A stretch of 9,357 bases of DNA from Alphaproteobacteria bacterium (GCA_013298245.1 JAAFHD010000099.1:1-9357); one strand, 5' to 3'. Numbered from the stretch's first letter, positions 1 to 6,047 are shown. A program made the numbers and translations. The notes: generated from the sequence alone by a model not told the origin.

Positions 1-52
1 CGGCATAACCGCCGACGGCGCCGGCGCCGATGATCGCGATGCGTGGACGCAT
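1..52 (-). CDS. Rossmann-fold oxidoreductase, N-terminal fragment (ketopantoate-reductase-like)
   Basis: Only the first 17 codons are inside the window; the gene continues off the left edge. The peptide starts MRPRIAIIGAGAVGGYA. It contains the GxGxxG dinucleotide-binding loop (GAGAVG) on the first beta strand, and the GAGAVGGY form is characteristic of 2-dehydropantoate 2-reductases (ApbA/PanE family, NADPH-dependent ketopantoate reduction in pantothenate synthesis). The ATG at 50-52 is preceded by AGGAAGGA about 8 nt upstream, a good ribosome binding site. With so few residues, another NAD(P)-dependent reductase cannot be excluded. The gene is divergent from the tRNA and is host sequence outside the mobile element. 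Confidence 0.6.
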   Translation of the reverse strand, partial: MRPRIAIIGAGAVGGYA

Positions 53-118
53 GGGTGGTTTCCTTCCTGCCTTTGCGGTCAGGATGCGCGCGGGGTGGGG
101 CTTCGTGAAGCCGGCGCT

Positions 119-146
119 TTGCAGCCGGCGGGCGTTGCGGTAGTGA
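119..146 (+). promoter_or_regulatory. Candidate tRNA promoter
   Basis: TTGCAG (119-124) and TAGTGA (141-146) are separated by 16 bp and lie about 10 bp before the first base of the mature tRNA, where a sigma-70-type promoter would be expected. The -10 match is weak. Just upstream is a small palindrome, GGCTTCGTGAAGCC (99-112), in the divergent intergenic region; its role is unknown. Confidence 0.3.
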
Positions 147-155
147 AGGTTGGCG

Positions 156-232
<77 letters not shown>

Positions 233-274
233 GATATCAGCCCTTTCTTTAGATTTGTGAGGCGTAATAGACGC

Positions 275-296
275 TGTTCCCACATCTGTTCCCACA
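275..296. promoter_or_regulatory. Candidate integrase arm-type sites, left arm
   Basis: Two identical decamers TGTTCCCACA (275-284 and 287-296), 12 bp apart start to start, lie in the non-coding DNA between the attL core and the last operon gene. The same octamer GTTCCCAC recurs near the other end of the element at 8395, 8404 and 8416, and inverted at 8431. Short repeated sites on both flanks of an att core are what arm-type binding by a lambda/P4-class tyrosine integrase looks like. The rest of 233-332 shows no other clear signal. Confidence 0.6.
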
Positions 297-332
297 ATTT
301 GTCATGCGCTGGCGGGGTTCAGCCCGGGACAA

Positions 333-686
333 TCACCACCACCGCCGCAAGCCTCGTGCCACTTCGGCATCCCCTTCCACAGCGGCCCGGACCATCTCAA
401 CCAGTTCCCTTTCGATATCCTCGGGCAGCGCAATGCCTTCCTCCCCATCCGCCCCCTTGGGATAGAGCACCTCCCATCGCTGGCGGCGCAGTCGGGCATA
501 GCTGCACGCGATTTCCACCGGCCCGACACGCACCTTCACCAGCGCACGCGGCGTGCGCCTATCCCCAGGCAGCACGGCCACCGACACAACAGCCATCGCG
601 GGCGCCTGCACGCGCACGCGGGTTTCATCGGGTGTCATATCGCTGTTGCGCGCGCCCGCATGCGCGCGGGAGTTTTCCCCGTTCAT
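333..686 (-). CDS. Hypothetical protein, last gene of the replication operon
   Basis: 117 aa. I chose the ATG at 686 because it overlaps the upstream stop in an ATGA (683-686) and has AGGGGG 6 nt upstream; a longer start at 716 would run deep into the neighbour. The first 30 residues are polar and probably disordered. Residues about 45-90 look like a compact beta-rich domain (a VKVRVGPVEI strand followed by a Tyr/Arg/Trp-rich segment), ending in an acidic amphipathic helix and GLRRWW. The VxVGPVxI strand faintly recalls SpoVG-like domains of phage proteins, but the match is too weak to name the family. It is the promoter-distal gene of the primase/ATPase operon, about 36 bp from the left arm sites. 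Function unknown. Confidence 0.75.
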   Translation of the reverse strand: MNGENSRAHAGARNSDMTPDETRVRVQAPAMAVVSVAVLPGDRRTPRALVKVRVGPVEIACSYARLRRQRWEVLYPKGADGEEGIALPEDIERELVEMVRAAVEGDAEVARGLRRWW

Positions 687-1060
687 CCCACACCCCCTTT
701 CATGCTCTCCCGCCACAGTTCATCCAGCCATGCGGCATCCTCGGCAGAGATGGCGTGCGCTTTGCTGCCCTGCGCCAACAGCCGCGCGCGGAACGCTTCG
801 CACCGCTGAACCTGCAAAGGTGTCAGACGTCCACTGCCGGTCATGATCGATACGAGCTTGCGGGCATTTCTCGGGCCAAGCTTGTGGAAGGTGAAGGCCG
901 GCGGCTGGGCAGCGGCCACATGCCCGGCCAGGTCGTGCCATGTCATGCCGGCACCAGTCAGCACGCGGCCAATGGCGCCAGCGGTGGCGGTGACTTCGGC
1001 AGGGTTATCGCTGCCCATCATGGGCAACAGCTTGGCCACGCGGGCCAGGGTGGCGGTCAT
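683..1060 (-). CDS. Small phage-type protein with DUF2786-like N-terminus
   Basis: 125 aa. The ATG at 1060 overlaps the preceding stop in an ATGA (1057-1060) and has GGAG 8 nt upstream; the in-frame ATG at 1066 is too close to that site. Residues about 5-45 read as two helices with the pattern LxRVxKLLxMxxSDNPAEVxATAxAIxRxLxxAGxxWHDLA. This resembles the helical N-terminus of DUF2786-type and related phage/plasmid proteins of alphaproteobacteria. The C-terminal half is helical, with a segment RLTPLQVQRCEAF that recurs in such proteins as I remember them. No catalytic motif is visible. It is coupled to both neighbours in the operon, which suggests an accessory role in element replication or DNA transactions; the role is inferred from position only. 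Confidence 0.75.
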   Translation of the reverse strand: MTATLARVAKLLPMMGSDNPAEVTATAGAIGRVLTGAGMTWHDLAGHVAAAQPPAFTFHKLGPRNARKLVSIMTGSGRLTPLQVQRCEAFRARLLAQGSKAHAISAEDAAWLDELWRESMKGGVG

Positions 1061-1410
1061 GGGCATGTCTCCGATGGCAATGACTGTGATGCGGGGCGCT
1101 GGGGATGGGGTGTGCTATCGGCCGCATAGAACGCGGCCAGGGCTTCGCGTTCGGCTTGGTCGTGTTCGCCATCGCCATACCCGGCGGCCAGGGCTTTGGC
1201 GGCGGCTTCAGCGGCGCGCAGATGGGCGGCGATTTCACCCGCAACCCCAATGCCAATAGTGCCAATAGTGCCAAAAGGGTCGGTGGCGGCCTTCCCATCC
1301 AGCGCATTCAGCGTCTCCGCACCCATGCCAATAGCGCCGATAGTGCCAATAGGTGCGGCGCCGATATCGCGGGCCAGCATCACCGCCAGATGCGCGCGCC
1401 AGGTCGTCAT
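1057..1410 (-). CDS. Hypothetical protein with IGTIG repeats
   Basis: 117 aa. The start ATG overlaps the DUF3987 stop (ATGA, 1407-1410) and has GGAGG 7 nt upstream. After an N-terminal helix (residues 1-15), two Gly/Ile blocks occur, PIGTIGAIGMG and PFGTIGTIGIG, separated by about 17 residues. Then comes an Ala-rich helix (HLRAAEAAAKALAAGY), an acidic stretch and a Pro/Ser-rich tail. The Gly/Ile blocks are encoded by tandem 9-bp DNA repeats (minus-strand unit GGCACTATT). A near copy of the second block also exists in non-coding DNA at 7041-7077, so the repeat may be maintained as DNA rather than as peptide. I do not recognise the family. Coupling to the ATPase gene suggests joint expression. 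Confidence 0.75.
   Translation of the reverse strand: MTTWRAHLAVMLARDIGAAPIGTIGAIGMGAETLNALDGKAATDPFGTIGTIGIGVAGEIAAHLRAAEAAAKALAAGYGDGEHDQAEREALAAFYAADSTPHPQRPASQSLPSETCP
1246..1353. repeat. Two arrays of 9-bp repeats GCCAATAGT inside a gene
   Basis: On the plus strand, array 1 (1252-1279) has two exact GCCAATAGT units and a third ending GCCAAAAGG. Array 2 (1327-1353) has GCCAATAGC, GCCGATAGT and GCCAATAGG. They encode the IGTIG blocks of the overlapping gene. Array 1 with its flanks (1246-1282) matches the reverse complement of 7041-7077 at 33 of 37 positions, and all four differences are transitions. Confidence 0.85.
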
Positions 1411-2960
1411 GGCGCGGCCTCCATCATGGCGGGGTTCATGTGCCAGTCGGCACGCTGGCGGCCCGGGTTATCGCCCTGCCTGCCAGTGCCCTTGCGGCAC
1501 CATCCAGCGGCTTCCAATTCGCCCAGCGCGGCCATGACGCGTTCAGGCGTCGGGATGCCCGGGCCATCGGCCATGCGTCGCAATTCACGGGCGTTGAGCG
1601 TGCCGGGGCGCGGGCGCTGCTTCATCCACCACCGCGCCAGCCGCCGCGCATCGCGTTCCGCTGCCGGCAAGGCTGCTTCACCGAACACGCGCCGCGCCAT
1701 GGGCAGGGCGTAGTCACCCAGAAAGGCGCAGGCGCGGGTGATGGCGTCCAGGTCCACATCTTCGGGCGGCGCGGTGTGATCCGCTTCGGCCAGCCAAGCC
1801 ATGTGGCGGAACACCACCGCCAGGCGCACCGCGAAACCCGGCATCTTGCCCAGCCATGACAGGAACAACCCCGATGCGCTGCCCTCCATGGCGGCGCATT
1901 CCTCGCGCCATGATTGCAGCGCGTTCTGCGCGTCGGGTGTGAACCGCATCAAGACCGGCGCGGGGCCTTGCCATTGCAGCCCTTCCAGGCGGCGCAGCGC
2001 GGCTTCCAGGCGGGGTGGTGGTGGCGCTTGGTCGGGGCGCACGGGTGGGCGTGCGGCCGGCCAGCAATAGAGGAACCGCGCCGCCAGCCCGTCATCATCA
2101 CCGGCCAGCATCCCCGATGCCAGGCGGTCCGGCTGGATACCGCCCAGAATGCCGAATGACAGATGCGGCACGACAACCGGGCGGTCGCCATCCTTCACCC
2201 GGTCCGGTTGCCAGTGCGCGCCGCCATAGGCTTGCAACCAGAAGGCCCGATCACCGCCGCCGGCACCGCCACTGTAGCGGTCCATGTCGCCCAGCCATCC
2301 GGCCAGTTCGTCGCGGAACAACAGCAGGCCGCGCGGATTGGCGGCACAAAGGCGCGTCGCACTTTCGGTTGTTGGCTGGGTTGTGAAGGTGCGGCGGGGC
2401 ATGATGGCATCTGGTTCGCGCGCGCCTTGCGGCTCACGCGGCGCCGGGACGCCATTCTTCACCGCTGCCTTGACTTCGCCTTCCCACACGCGCCGGATTT
2501 CGGCGGCTTCGGCCGCTTGGGTGCGGAAATCGCGGTAGCGTTCCTCCCAATCGGCATCCAGTTCCTTTTGCACGGCGGCCATCGCCTCTTGTGCCGAACC
2601 CAGGCCCGGGGATTTGCCGCTGGACGGCAGCCCAACAGCCGCACCCCAGATGATCGGCGGCTCTCGCCATTCTCCCCAGGGGTTCGCCCAGCGGGCATTG
2701 CCGATGCGCGTGCCGAGTGCCGCCAGCGTGGCCAGGCCGACGAAATCCACCGGGCAGCCCCGGGCTTCGGCGACGCGCGCCAGGTATCCGGCCCACCAGC
2801 TGGGGAATAGGTGCTGTGGCCATGCCGGTGGCGGCAAGGCTTCGCGCTGCGCCAACGTCATATCCGGTGCGGGCCACGTGTTGGCTTCGGTGGCGAAAAA
2901 TCCCCCGCCATTCATCGCGCTGTGGCCAGGCCCGGTGATGGGGTTCGGTTTATCAAGCAT
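1407..2960 (-). CDS. DUF3987/YfjI-family P-loop ATPase (putative replicative helicase)
   Basis: 517 aa. The chosen ATG at 2960 overlaps the primase stop by 8 bp and has an ideal GGAGG 6 nt upstream; the GTG seven codons earlier is less likely. Walker A is GLPSSGKS at residues 110-117. A Walker-B-like acidic site (LLLFRDELAGWL) lies near 212-223. The TTxPTTES segment at about 193-200 and the DDGLAARFLY arginine-containing segment at about 289-298 are typical of DUF3987/YfjI proteins. A central Arg/Glu-rich region (about 135-185) is likely coiled coil, and the C-terminus looks winged-helix-like (residues about 455-500). Proteins of this family sit beside Toprim primases in prophages and satellites and are presumed to be helicase-like replication ATPases. 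The pairing here fits that role. Confidence 0.9.
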   Translation of the reverse strand: MLDKPNPITGPGHSAMNGGGFFATEANTWPAPDMTLAQREALPPPAWPQHLFPSWWAGYLARVAEARGCPVDFVGLATLAALGTRIGNARWANPWGEWREPPIIWGAAVGLPSSGKSPGLGSAQEAMAAVQKELDADWEERYRDFRTQAAEAAEIRRVWEGEVKAAVKNGVPAPREPQGAREPDAIMPRRTFTTQPTTESATRLCAANPRGLLLFRDELAGWLGDMDRYSGGAGGGDRAFWLQAYGGAHWQPDRVKDGDRPVVVPHLSFGILGGIQPDRLASGMLAGDDDGLAARFLYCWPAARPPVRPDQAPPPPRLEAALRRLEGLQWQGPAPVLMRFTPDAQNALQSWREECAAMEGSASGLFLSWLGKMPGFAVRLAVVFRHMAWLAEADHTAPPEDVDLDAITRACAFLGDYALPMARRVFGEAALPAAERDARRLARWWMKQRPRPGTLNARELRRMADGPGIPTPERVMAALGELEAAGWCRKGTGRQGDNPGRQRADWHMNPAMMEAAP

Positions 2961-3795
2961 GCGCTGCCTCCATGGCGCCACGCGCCCGCAGAACGTCGTT
3001 GAAGTCGGTGTTCGGTGTGTCGGGCGTCATCACCCGCACCCGCCTGCCAGGTGCGGCCAGGGCATCAGCAGCGGCCCATGCGGCACGCTGGCCAGGCGGG
3101 TCGTGATCGGCCGCGATCATCACATCCATGCACGCGGCGGGCAGCGGTACCCGCGCCATGTTCCCGGCCGAGAGCGCGGCCCAAGCCGGCGCGCCCAACA
3201 GCACGCCGGCGGAGAGCGCGGTTTCAATCCCCTCCCCGATCACCAGCGGCAGGCCGGCGCGCCACTGGCACAGCCGCACCACGGCGCCGCCGATGGGGCC
3301 GAGTGTCGCGCGCGGCGGGTCCAGCGCGGCCTTGCCGGTGCCGCCAGGCGCCAGATAGGTGCGATGGATGGCGCGGCCCTGGCCGGTGGCGTCCACTGCC
3401 AGCGCGATCATGCAGGATGCGCGGGCGCCGGATGGGTGCCGGGCATCGGGCAGGAAGCGTAGCGCGGCGCCATCGGGCAGCGGCAGGGCGCGGCTGGCCA
3501 GGTAGCGTTCCGCGATGCTGCCAGCGGCAGGCATGGCCGCGTTCCAGAGTGCCAGGGCGCGGGCGGTGCGGTCCGCGTGGTCAGGTTCGGCGCGCGGCGT
3601 GGCGGGGGCGCTGTGGCCCAGCACGGCGGCGGTCAGGTCGGGGTTGGCGCCGCAGGATGCGCACCACCAGAGGGTGCGGCCGGCCTTCTCATTCACGCGC
3701 AGCCCGTCGCGGTAGCCGCAGGCTGGGCAGGCGCCGGCATAGCCCCGGCCGGCGCGGTGCAGGCCCAGGCGGGCGGCGATGGCGGCGGCGGTCAT
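2953..3795 (-). CDS. Toprim-domain DNA primase with CHC2-type zinc finger
   Basis: 280 aa. The N-terminus carries a zinc ribbon: C23-x2-C26 and C45-x2-C48, with the WWCASCGA signature before the second pair. A helical linker (residues about 70-100) follows, then a Toprim domain. In that domain E188 lies in VIGEGIETALS and the D230/D232 pair in IAADHD. The C-terminus has a DFNDVLR motif (264-270). These are the metal-binding residues expected of phage/P4-type primases and DUF7146/Toprim_3 proteins. It should make RNA primers for element replication. It is short for a primase-helicase, because the helicase-like function is in the separate downstream ATPase gene. The start overlaps the upstream stop in an ATGA (3792-3795); no strong ribosome site is seen, so translational coupling is likely. 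Confidence 0.92.
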   Translation of the reverse strand: MTAAAIAARLGLHRAGRGYAGACPACGYRDGLRVNEKAGRTLWWCASCGANPDLTAAVLGHSAPATPRAEPDHADRTARALALWNAAMPAAGSIAERYLASRALPLPDGAALRFLPDARHPSGARASCMIALAVDATGQGRAIHRTYLAPGGTGKAALDPPRATLGPIGGAVVRLCQWRAGLPLVIGEGIETALSAGVLLGAPAWAALSAGNMARVPLPAACMDVMIAADHDPPGQRAAWAAADALAAPGRRVRVMTPDTPNTDFNDVLRARGAMEAAHA

Positions 3796-4010
3796 GCGCG
3801 CACCGGGCGGTGGTGGCGATGCAGGCGGAACAGCGCGCCGGCATCCTGCCAGGTGATGGCCTCGGGGCCTTGGCGCGCCACGTCATGCAGCCATCGCGCG
3901 GCGGCGGGGCTGGTGGCGGGGGCGCCGCGAAGGTCCAGGGCGCATTCCCATGCGCGGCGGGCGATGATGCTGGGCACCGGGATGATGGCGGTGATGCAGG
4001 GGGCGGTCAT
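3792..4010 (-). CDS. Small hypothetical protein upstream of the primase
   Basis: 72 aa. The start ATG overlaps the stop of the preceding gene (ATGA, 4007-4010) and has GGAGG 6 nt upstream. Its stop overlaps the primase start in the same way, which is good evidence for a real gene although it is short. The sequence begins MTAPCITAIIPVPSIIARRA, continues with a Trp-containing helical segment, and ends in a basic His/Arg tail (FRLHRHHRPVRA). The basic tail could contact nucleic acid, but no family is recognisable. The same frame stays open upstream to 4466, but that extension reads as Arg/Pro-rich out-of-frame translation and is rejected. Confidence 0.7.
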   Translation of the reverse strand: MTAPCITAIIPVPSIIARRAWECALDLRGAPATSPAAARWLHDVARQGPEAITWQDAGALFRLHRHHRPVRA

Positions 4011-4237
4011 GCGGCGCCTCCCGCATTCAGTTCGCGCAGGGCGGCCAGGGCGGCGGTGATGGTGGGGAATGCGCGCAACAAAATGGGGCGGCGCGGATGG
4101 CCGGCCACCAGGGCGGCCAGGGACTCGCCACGGGCGTTCTGTAGGCCGGGGAGGTAGGCAAGGCGCACGGGTTCGGCGGATGCCGCCAGTGGGGCTTTCG
4201 GGCGCTGTGTGCGCGTGTTGGAAGGCGTGTTGAGCAT
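4007..4237 (-). CDS. Small hypothetical protein, first gene of the coupled primase run
   Basis: 76 aa from the ATG at 4237, which has GGAG 7 nt upstream. A TTG-initiated extension to 4312 would cross a hairpin and has no ribosome site, so it is rejected. The first 25 residues are polar and Pro/Ala-rich. The rest (from about AEPVRLAYLPGLQ) looks like a small alpha/beta fold with the stretch RPILLRAFPTITAALAALREL. No motif identifies a function. The stop overlaps the next gene's start (ATGA at 4007-4010). It follows a 129-bp non-coding gap, so it may be the first gene of a transcription unit reaching to 333. Confidence 0.7.
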   Translation of the reverse strand: MLNTPSNTRTQRPKAPLAASAEPVRLAYLPGLQNARGESLAALVAGHPRRPILLRAFPTITAALAALRELNAGGAA

Positions 4238-4300
4238 GGTGTTTCTCCATGCCGCCGCGCCAGAAACCTTGCGAAAACGCTGCGATCCGCGTATTTGAAT

Positions 4301-4318
4301 GGCGTCCGCCAAGACGCC
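4301..4318. promoter_or_regulatory. Hairpin in the leader of the primase gene run
   Basis: GGCGTC (4301-4306) and GACGCC (4313-4318) form a perfect 6-bp inverted repeat with a 6-nt loop, inside the 129-bp gap 4238-4366 between the 28-aa peptide gene and the 76-aa gene. There is no T-tract on the transcribed side, so this is more likely a leader structure or operator than an intrinsic terminator. No convincing promoter hexamers are visible in the gap. Confidence 0.3.
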
Positions 4319-4366
4319 TACACAGTTCGCCGCGCCCTCGGTTCCCAGCCGGGGGCGTGTTGCGTT

Positions 4367-4453
4367 TCAGGGGTTCGGAAGGCGCAGCAGGCCGGCCAGC
4401 GCCACGAGCGCGAGCAAGCCGGCCAAGGGTGCGAGGTTCAGCAGCGCGCGCAT
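4367..4453 (-). CDS. 28-aa single-pass hydrophobic peptide
   Basis: The ATG (4451-4453) shares one base with the stop of the upstream gene (TGATG, stop 4453-4455), a classic coupling arrangement. The frame closes at 4367-4369. The peptide starts MRALLNLAPLAGLLALVALA, continues GLLRLP and ends in NP: a positively charged start followed by about 20 Leu/Ala/Val/Gly residues, enough for one membrane helix. No separate ribosome binding site is visible, so expression would depend on re-initiation. It could be a small membrane protein affecting the host envelope, a toxin-like peptide or a signal-anchor peptide. No family is recognised. Caution: it is very short, and Leu/Ala-rich frames are common in GC-rich DNA. 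Confidence 0.5.
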   Translation of the reverse strand: MRALLNLAPLAGLLALVALAGLLRLPNP

Positions 4454-4686
4454 CACTTTGCACCACCGCAACACCCGCACATGCCGCGCGATCCGAGTGC
4501 GTCGTTGATACGCTTCATCACCCCGTAGAGGTCACAGCCCACGAGGGCGGCGGCTTCGTATTGGCGCGTAGCCACAAAGTAGGCCCTGAGCGCGATCAGT
4601 TCCTCGGTCTCGGCAATCAAGCGGGCTGAACCGTTCGGTTGGCTTGGGGCGCGGCCCTGTGGGGGCGGTGGCGGCTTCCGGTTCAT
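4453..4686 (-). CDS. Small protein with C-terminal Cys motif
   Basis: 77 aa. The start ATG overlaps the AlpA-like stop (ATGA, 4683-4686) and has GGAAGG 7 nt upstream. Residues 1-20 are Pro/Arg-rich (MNRKPPPPPQGRAPSQ). Residues about 22-65 form a likely helical pair (LIAETEELIALRAYFVATRQYEAAALVGCDLYGVMKRINDAL, given here only by its pattern of alternating acidic and aromatic positions). The tail is MCGCCGGAK, a compact cysteine cluster. Together with the internal Cys near residue 51 it might bind metal or form disulfides. No family is recognised. It is coupled to the DNA-binding protein upstream and the hydrophobic peptide downstream. Confidence 0.7.
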   Translation of the reverse strand: MNRKPPPPPQGRAPSQPNGSARLIAETEELIALRAYFVATRQYEAAALVGCDLYGVMKRINDALGSRGMCGCCGGAK

Positions 4687-4919
4687 GCGGCCACCTTCCG
4701 GCGCGGATCGGTGGCGGGCGTCATCACCGGCAGACTGGCGATGTAGGCCAGCGCGGTTTCGCTCACGATGTAGGTCCGCGATCCGACTTTCTTGAGTGTG
4801 ATGTGGCCGTCAGCGGCGAAGCGATAGGTTGTGCTGCGCGACCACCCGAAAACCGATGGCCCTTGCGGCAGTGGCACCAAGGCCGGCGGCTGGCGGTTGA
4901 TGAAATTGAGGTTCGGCAT
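4683..4919 (-). CDS. AlpA/excisionase-like winged-helix DNA-binding protein
   Basis: 78 aa. Residues about 21-54 match the MerR-superfamily HTH fold of AlpA and excisionase-like proteins: helix-turn-helix SVFGWSRSTTYRFAADG, then the wing segment ITLKKVGSRTYIVSE, then a helix ALAYIASLP. The GWSRSTTYR recognition-helix pattern and the K/R-rich wing are typical. In P4-like and other integrative elements AlpA proteins activate int or act as recombination directionality factors, so this is the best candidate for the excision factor. GGGAG lies about 9 nt before the ATG at 4919. It heads an ATGA-coupled chain and follows a 122-bp intergenic region that probably holds its promoter. Confidence 0.85.
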   Translation of the reverse strand: MPNLNFINRQPPALVPLPQGPSVFGWSRSTTYRFAADGHITLKKVGSRTYIVSETALAYIASLPVMTPATDPRRKVAA

Positions 4920-5041
4920 GTGCCGGCGCTCCCATGGTGCAGCGGGATGATTCCCTTTGCGTCATGGGTTGTTGGTGCCAGAGGTGATGGCAGCGCCGGT
5001 ATTCGACACCGTCGCGCAGCGAACGCACTAAATGTCCAATG
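4920..5041. promoter_or_regulatory. Intergenic control region before the AlpA-like gene
   Basis: This is a 122-bp gap. On the minus strand, just after the 229-aa gene's stop, is TTGACATTGGACATTTAGTG: a consensus -35 hexamer (TTGACA) inside a near-direct repeat TTGACAT/TGGACAT, followed by a short AT-rich stretch. No good -10 at 16-18 bp is obvious. CCGGCGCT (4923-4930) and AGCGCCGG (4992-4999) form a perfect 8-bp inverted repeat 61 bp apart that brackets most of the gap. A promoter or operator here is plausible but unproven. Confidence 0.35.
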
Positions 5042-5731
5042 TCAAATTTGGCGCTTGCCGTGCTGCCTCTGCCATCGCTCACGCAGCTTCATCATCGCTC
5101 CGTCGGATAGGTTTGCGCGGCCATCCCACAAGAACACGGTGCGAGCGAACCGCAGAAATGGCGACGTGCTGCCCGTGTCACTGTCGGGCGTCCACGTCGG
5201 TTCGCAGACATGCCGAGCGAAAATGACCGGCAGCGCTTCGCACAGTAGGTAAGCCTTGCCGCTTGAGTTCTTCCGCCGCGCGGGAGATGTGGCAGCGGCC
5301 TTTTCGTCAACGTGCAACTGTTGACGGGCAGCATTCGCGATTGCCGCAATCTGCGGGCCTGCATCCAACGTCCATTGCGCTGATGGTGTTTGAAACGGGT
5401 CGTGGCGATTACCCTTATGCGCCATGTGCGCCTTGGAGAACGCCAGGAACGCGGGCGTCTCGCCAGCCACCAATCGACTCATTGCCGCGTCCAGTGCCCT
5501 CGCACTGCGCTCAACAGCTGCCAGAGCCTCATGGTCCGCACTCGTCGCGGCGGTTGCATGGTATTCCCACATCGCACCGTAAAAGCACGCAACCCCCAGT
5601 TGATCATACATGCGCGCACCGTCCAGTTCGACGCGAGGCTGGATGCCCGATTGATGCAAAAGGACCATGGCAAGGACGTGTTGCGCTGTTTGGCGTGCTT
5701 CAGACCAAGGCTCTCCCGGCGGTATCCACAC
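5042..5731 (-). CDS. Orphan 229-aa protein of atypical base composition
   Basis: 229 aa from GTG at 5731, which has AGGGGG 5 nt upstream; the frame is closed by TAG a few codons before it. An overlapping ATG at 5733 is in another frame. The sequence is soluble and mostly helical, with two visible parts. The first (residues about 1-130) is rich in His/Met/Ala. The second is a basic linker (SPARRKNSSGKAY) leading to LLCEALPVIFARHV and a TSPFLRFARTVFL segment. The linker plus FLRF ending recalls uncharacterised proteins often found beside integrases, from memory only. The gene is visibly richer in A/T than its neighbours and is flanked by non-coding gaps rather than ATGA overlaps, so it looks like an independently acquired cargo gene. 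Function unknown. Confidence 0.75.
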   Translation of the reverse strand: MWIPPGEPWSEARQTAQHVLAMVLLHQSGIQPRVELDGARMYDQLGVACFYGAMWEYHATAATSADHEALAAVERSARALDAAMSRLVAGETPAFLAFSKAHMAHKGNRHDPFQTPSAQWTLDAGPQIAAIANAARQQLHVDEKAAATSPARRKNSSGKAYLLCEALPVIFARHVCEPTWTPDSDTGSTSPFLRFARTVFLWDGRANLSDGAMMKLRERWQRQHGKRQI

Positions 5732-5765
5732 ATTCGCCCCCTTGGCGCGCCCCTATGGGAAAGGC

Positions 5766-5816
5766 GGCGGGGCAGCGCGGTAGGGTTCCGCGCGGGCTGG
5801 CCGGCCCTGCCCCGCC
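5766..5816. repeat. Branched inverted repeat between two genes
   Basis: A perfect 10-bp inverted repeat, GGCGGGGCAG (5766-5775) and CTGCCCCGCC (5807-5816), encloses 31 nt. Within these are a second hairpin CGCGG (5776-5780)/CCGCG (5788-5792) and the palindrome GGCCGGCC (5799-5806). This gives a potential branched cruciform or RNA structure in the 103-bp gap 5732-5834. No T-tract follows on the transcribed strand. It could be an attenuator, a rho-independent-like stop, or a DNA structure used in replication. Confidence 0.65.
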
Positions 5817-5834
5817 ATGTGTCACGCTACCCGA

Positions 5835-6047
5835 TCACACACCCGAGTCGCGCGTGGTTTTCGATGCTGGCGTCACCGGTGTTCCCGCCACCGCCAGAAA
5901 CGCCTGCACCCTGGCCATGGCGCGCGCGAAGGGCACTTCTGCCGGCGTATCGCCCGGCACCCTGGCAAGTTCCTCGGTGATCGCCATGCGGAAGGCGTAT
6001 TGCGCGAAGATGTCCAGGTCCGAGAGGGAAACGGGTTGCGCCTTCAT
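5835..6047 (-). CDS. Small acidic/helical hypothetical protein
   Basis: 70 aa. The start ATG overlaps the regulator's stop (ATGA, 6044-6047) and GGGGAGG lies 7 nt upstream, so the gene is well supported despite its size. Residues about 8-50 form helices (LSDLDIFAQYAFRMAITEEL, then FARAMARVQAFLAVAG). The tail is Thr/Ser/Pro-rich. It might act with the upstream Cro/C1-like regulator, but nothing in the sequence shows this and I do not recognise the family. A 103-bp gap with a strong inverted repeat follows, so this is probably the last gene of the regulator cluster. Confidence 0.75.
   Translation of the reverse strand: MKAQPVSLSDLDIFAQYAFRMAITEELARVPGDTPAEVPFARAMARVQAFLAVAGTPVTPASKTTRDSGV

Noticed and set aside
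257..1129. 290-aa plus-strand open frame
   Set aside because: It lies antisense to three well-supported coupled genes, and its Pro/Arg/His-rich composition is typical of opposite-strand frames in GC-rich DNA.
3015..4157. 380-aa plus-strand open frame
   Set aside because: It is antisense to the primase and two small genes and is extremely Arg-rich, with no domain.
4238..4312. TTG-initiated extension of the 76-aa gene
   Set aside because: It has a rare start with no ribosome site and crosses a hairpin. The ATG at 4237 has GGAG at good spacing.
3792..4466. 224-aa extension of the 72-aa gene
   Set aside because: The extra N-terminal part overlaps the 76-aa gene, the hairpin leader and the 28-aa peptide gene and reads as Arg/Pro/His-rich noise. 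The internal ATG at 4010 has ATGA coupling and GGAGG.
4810..5082. 90-aa minus-strand frame spanning the AlpA-like upstream gap
   Set aside because: It overlaps both flanking genes in another frame, has no ribosome site, and has no recognisable domain.
5753..5818. 21-aa minus-strand frame (MAGQGRPARAEPYRAAPPPF, then P)
   Set aside because: There is no ribosome site, and it coincides with the branched inverted repeat, so its sequence is explained by the DNA structure. A leader-peptide role cannot be fully excluded.
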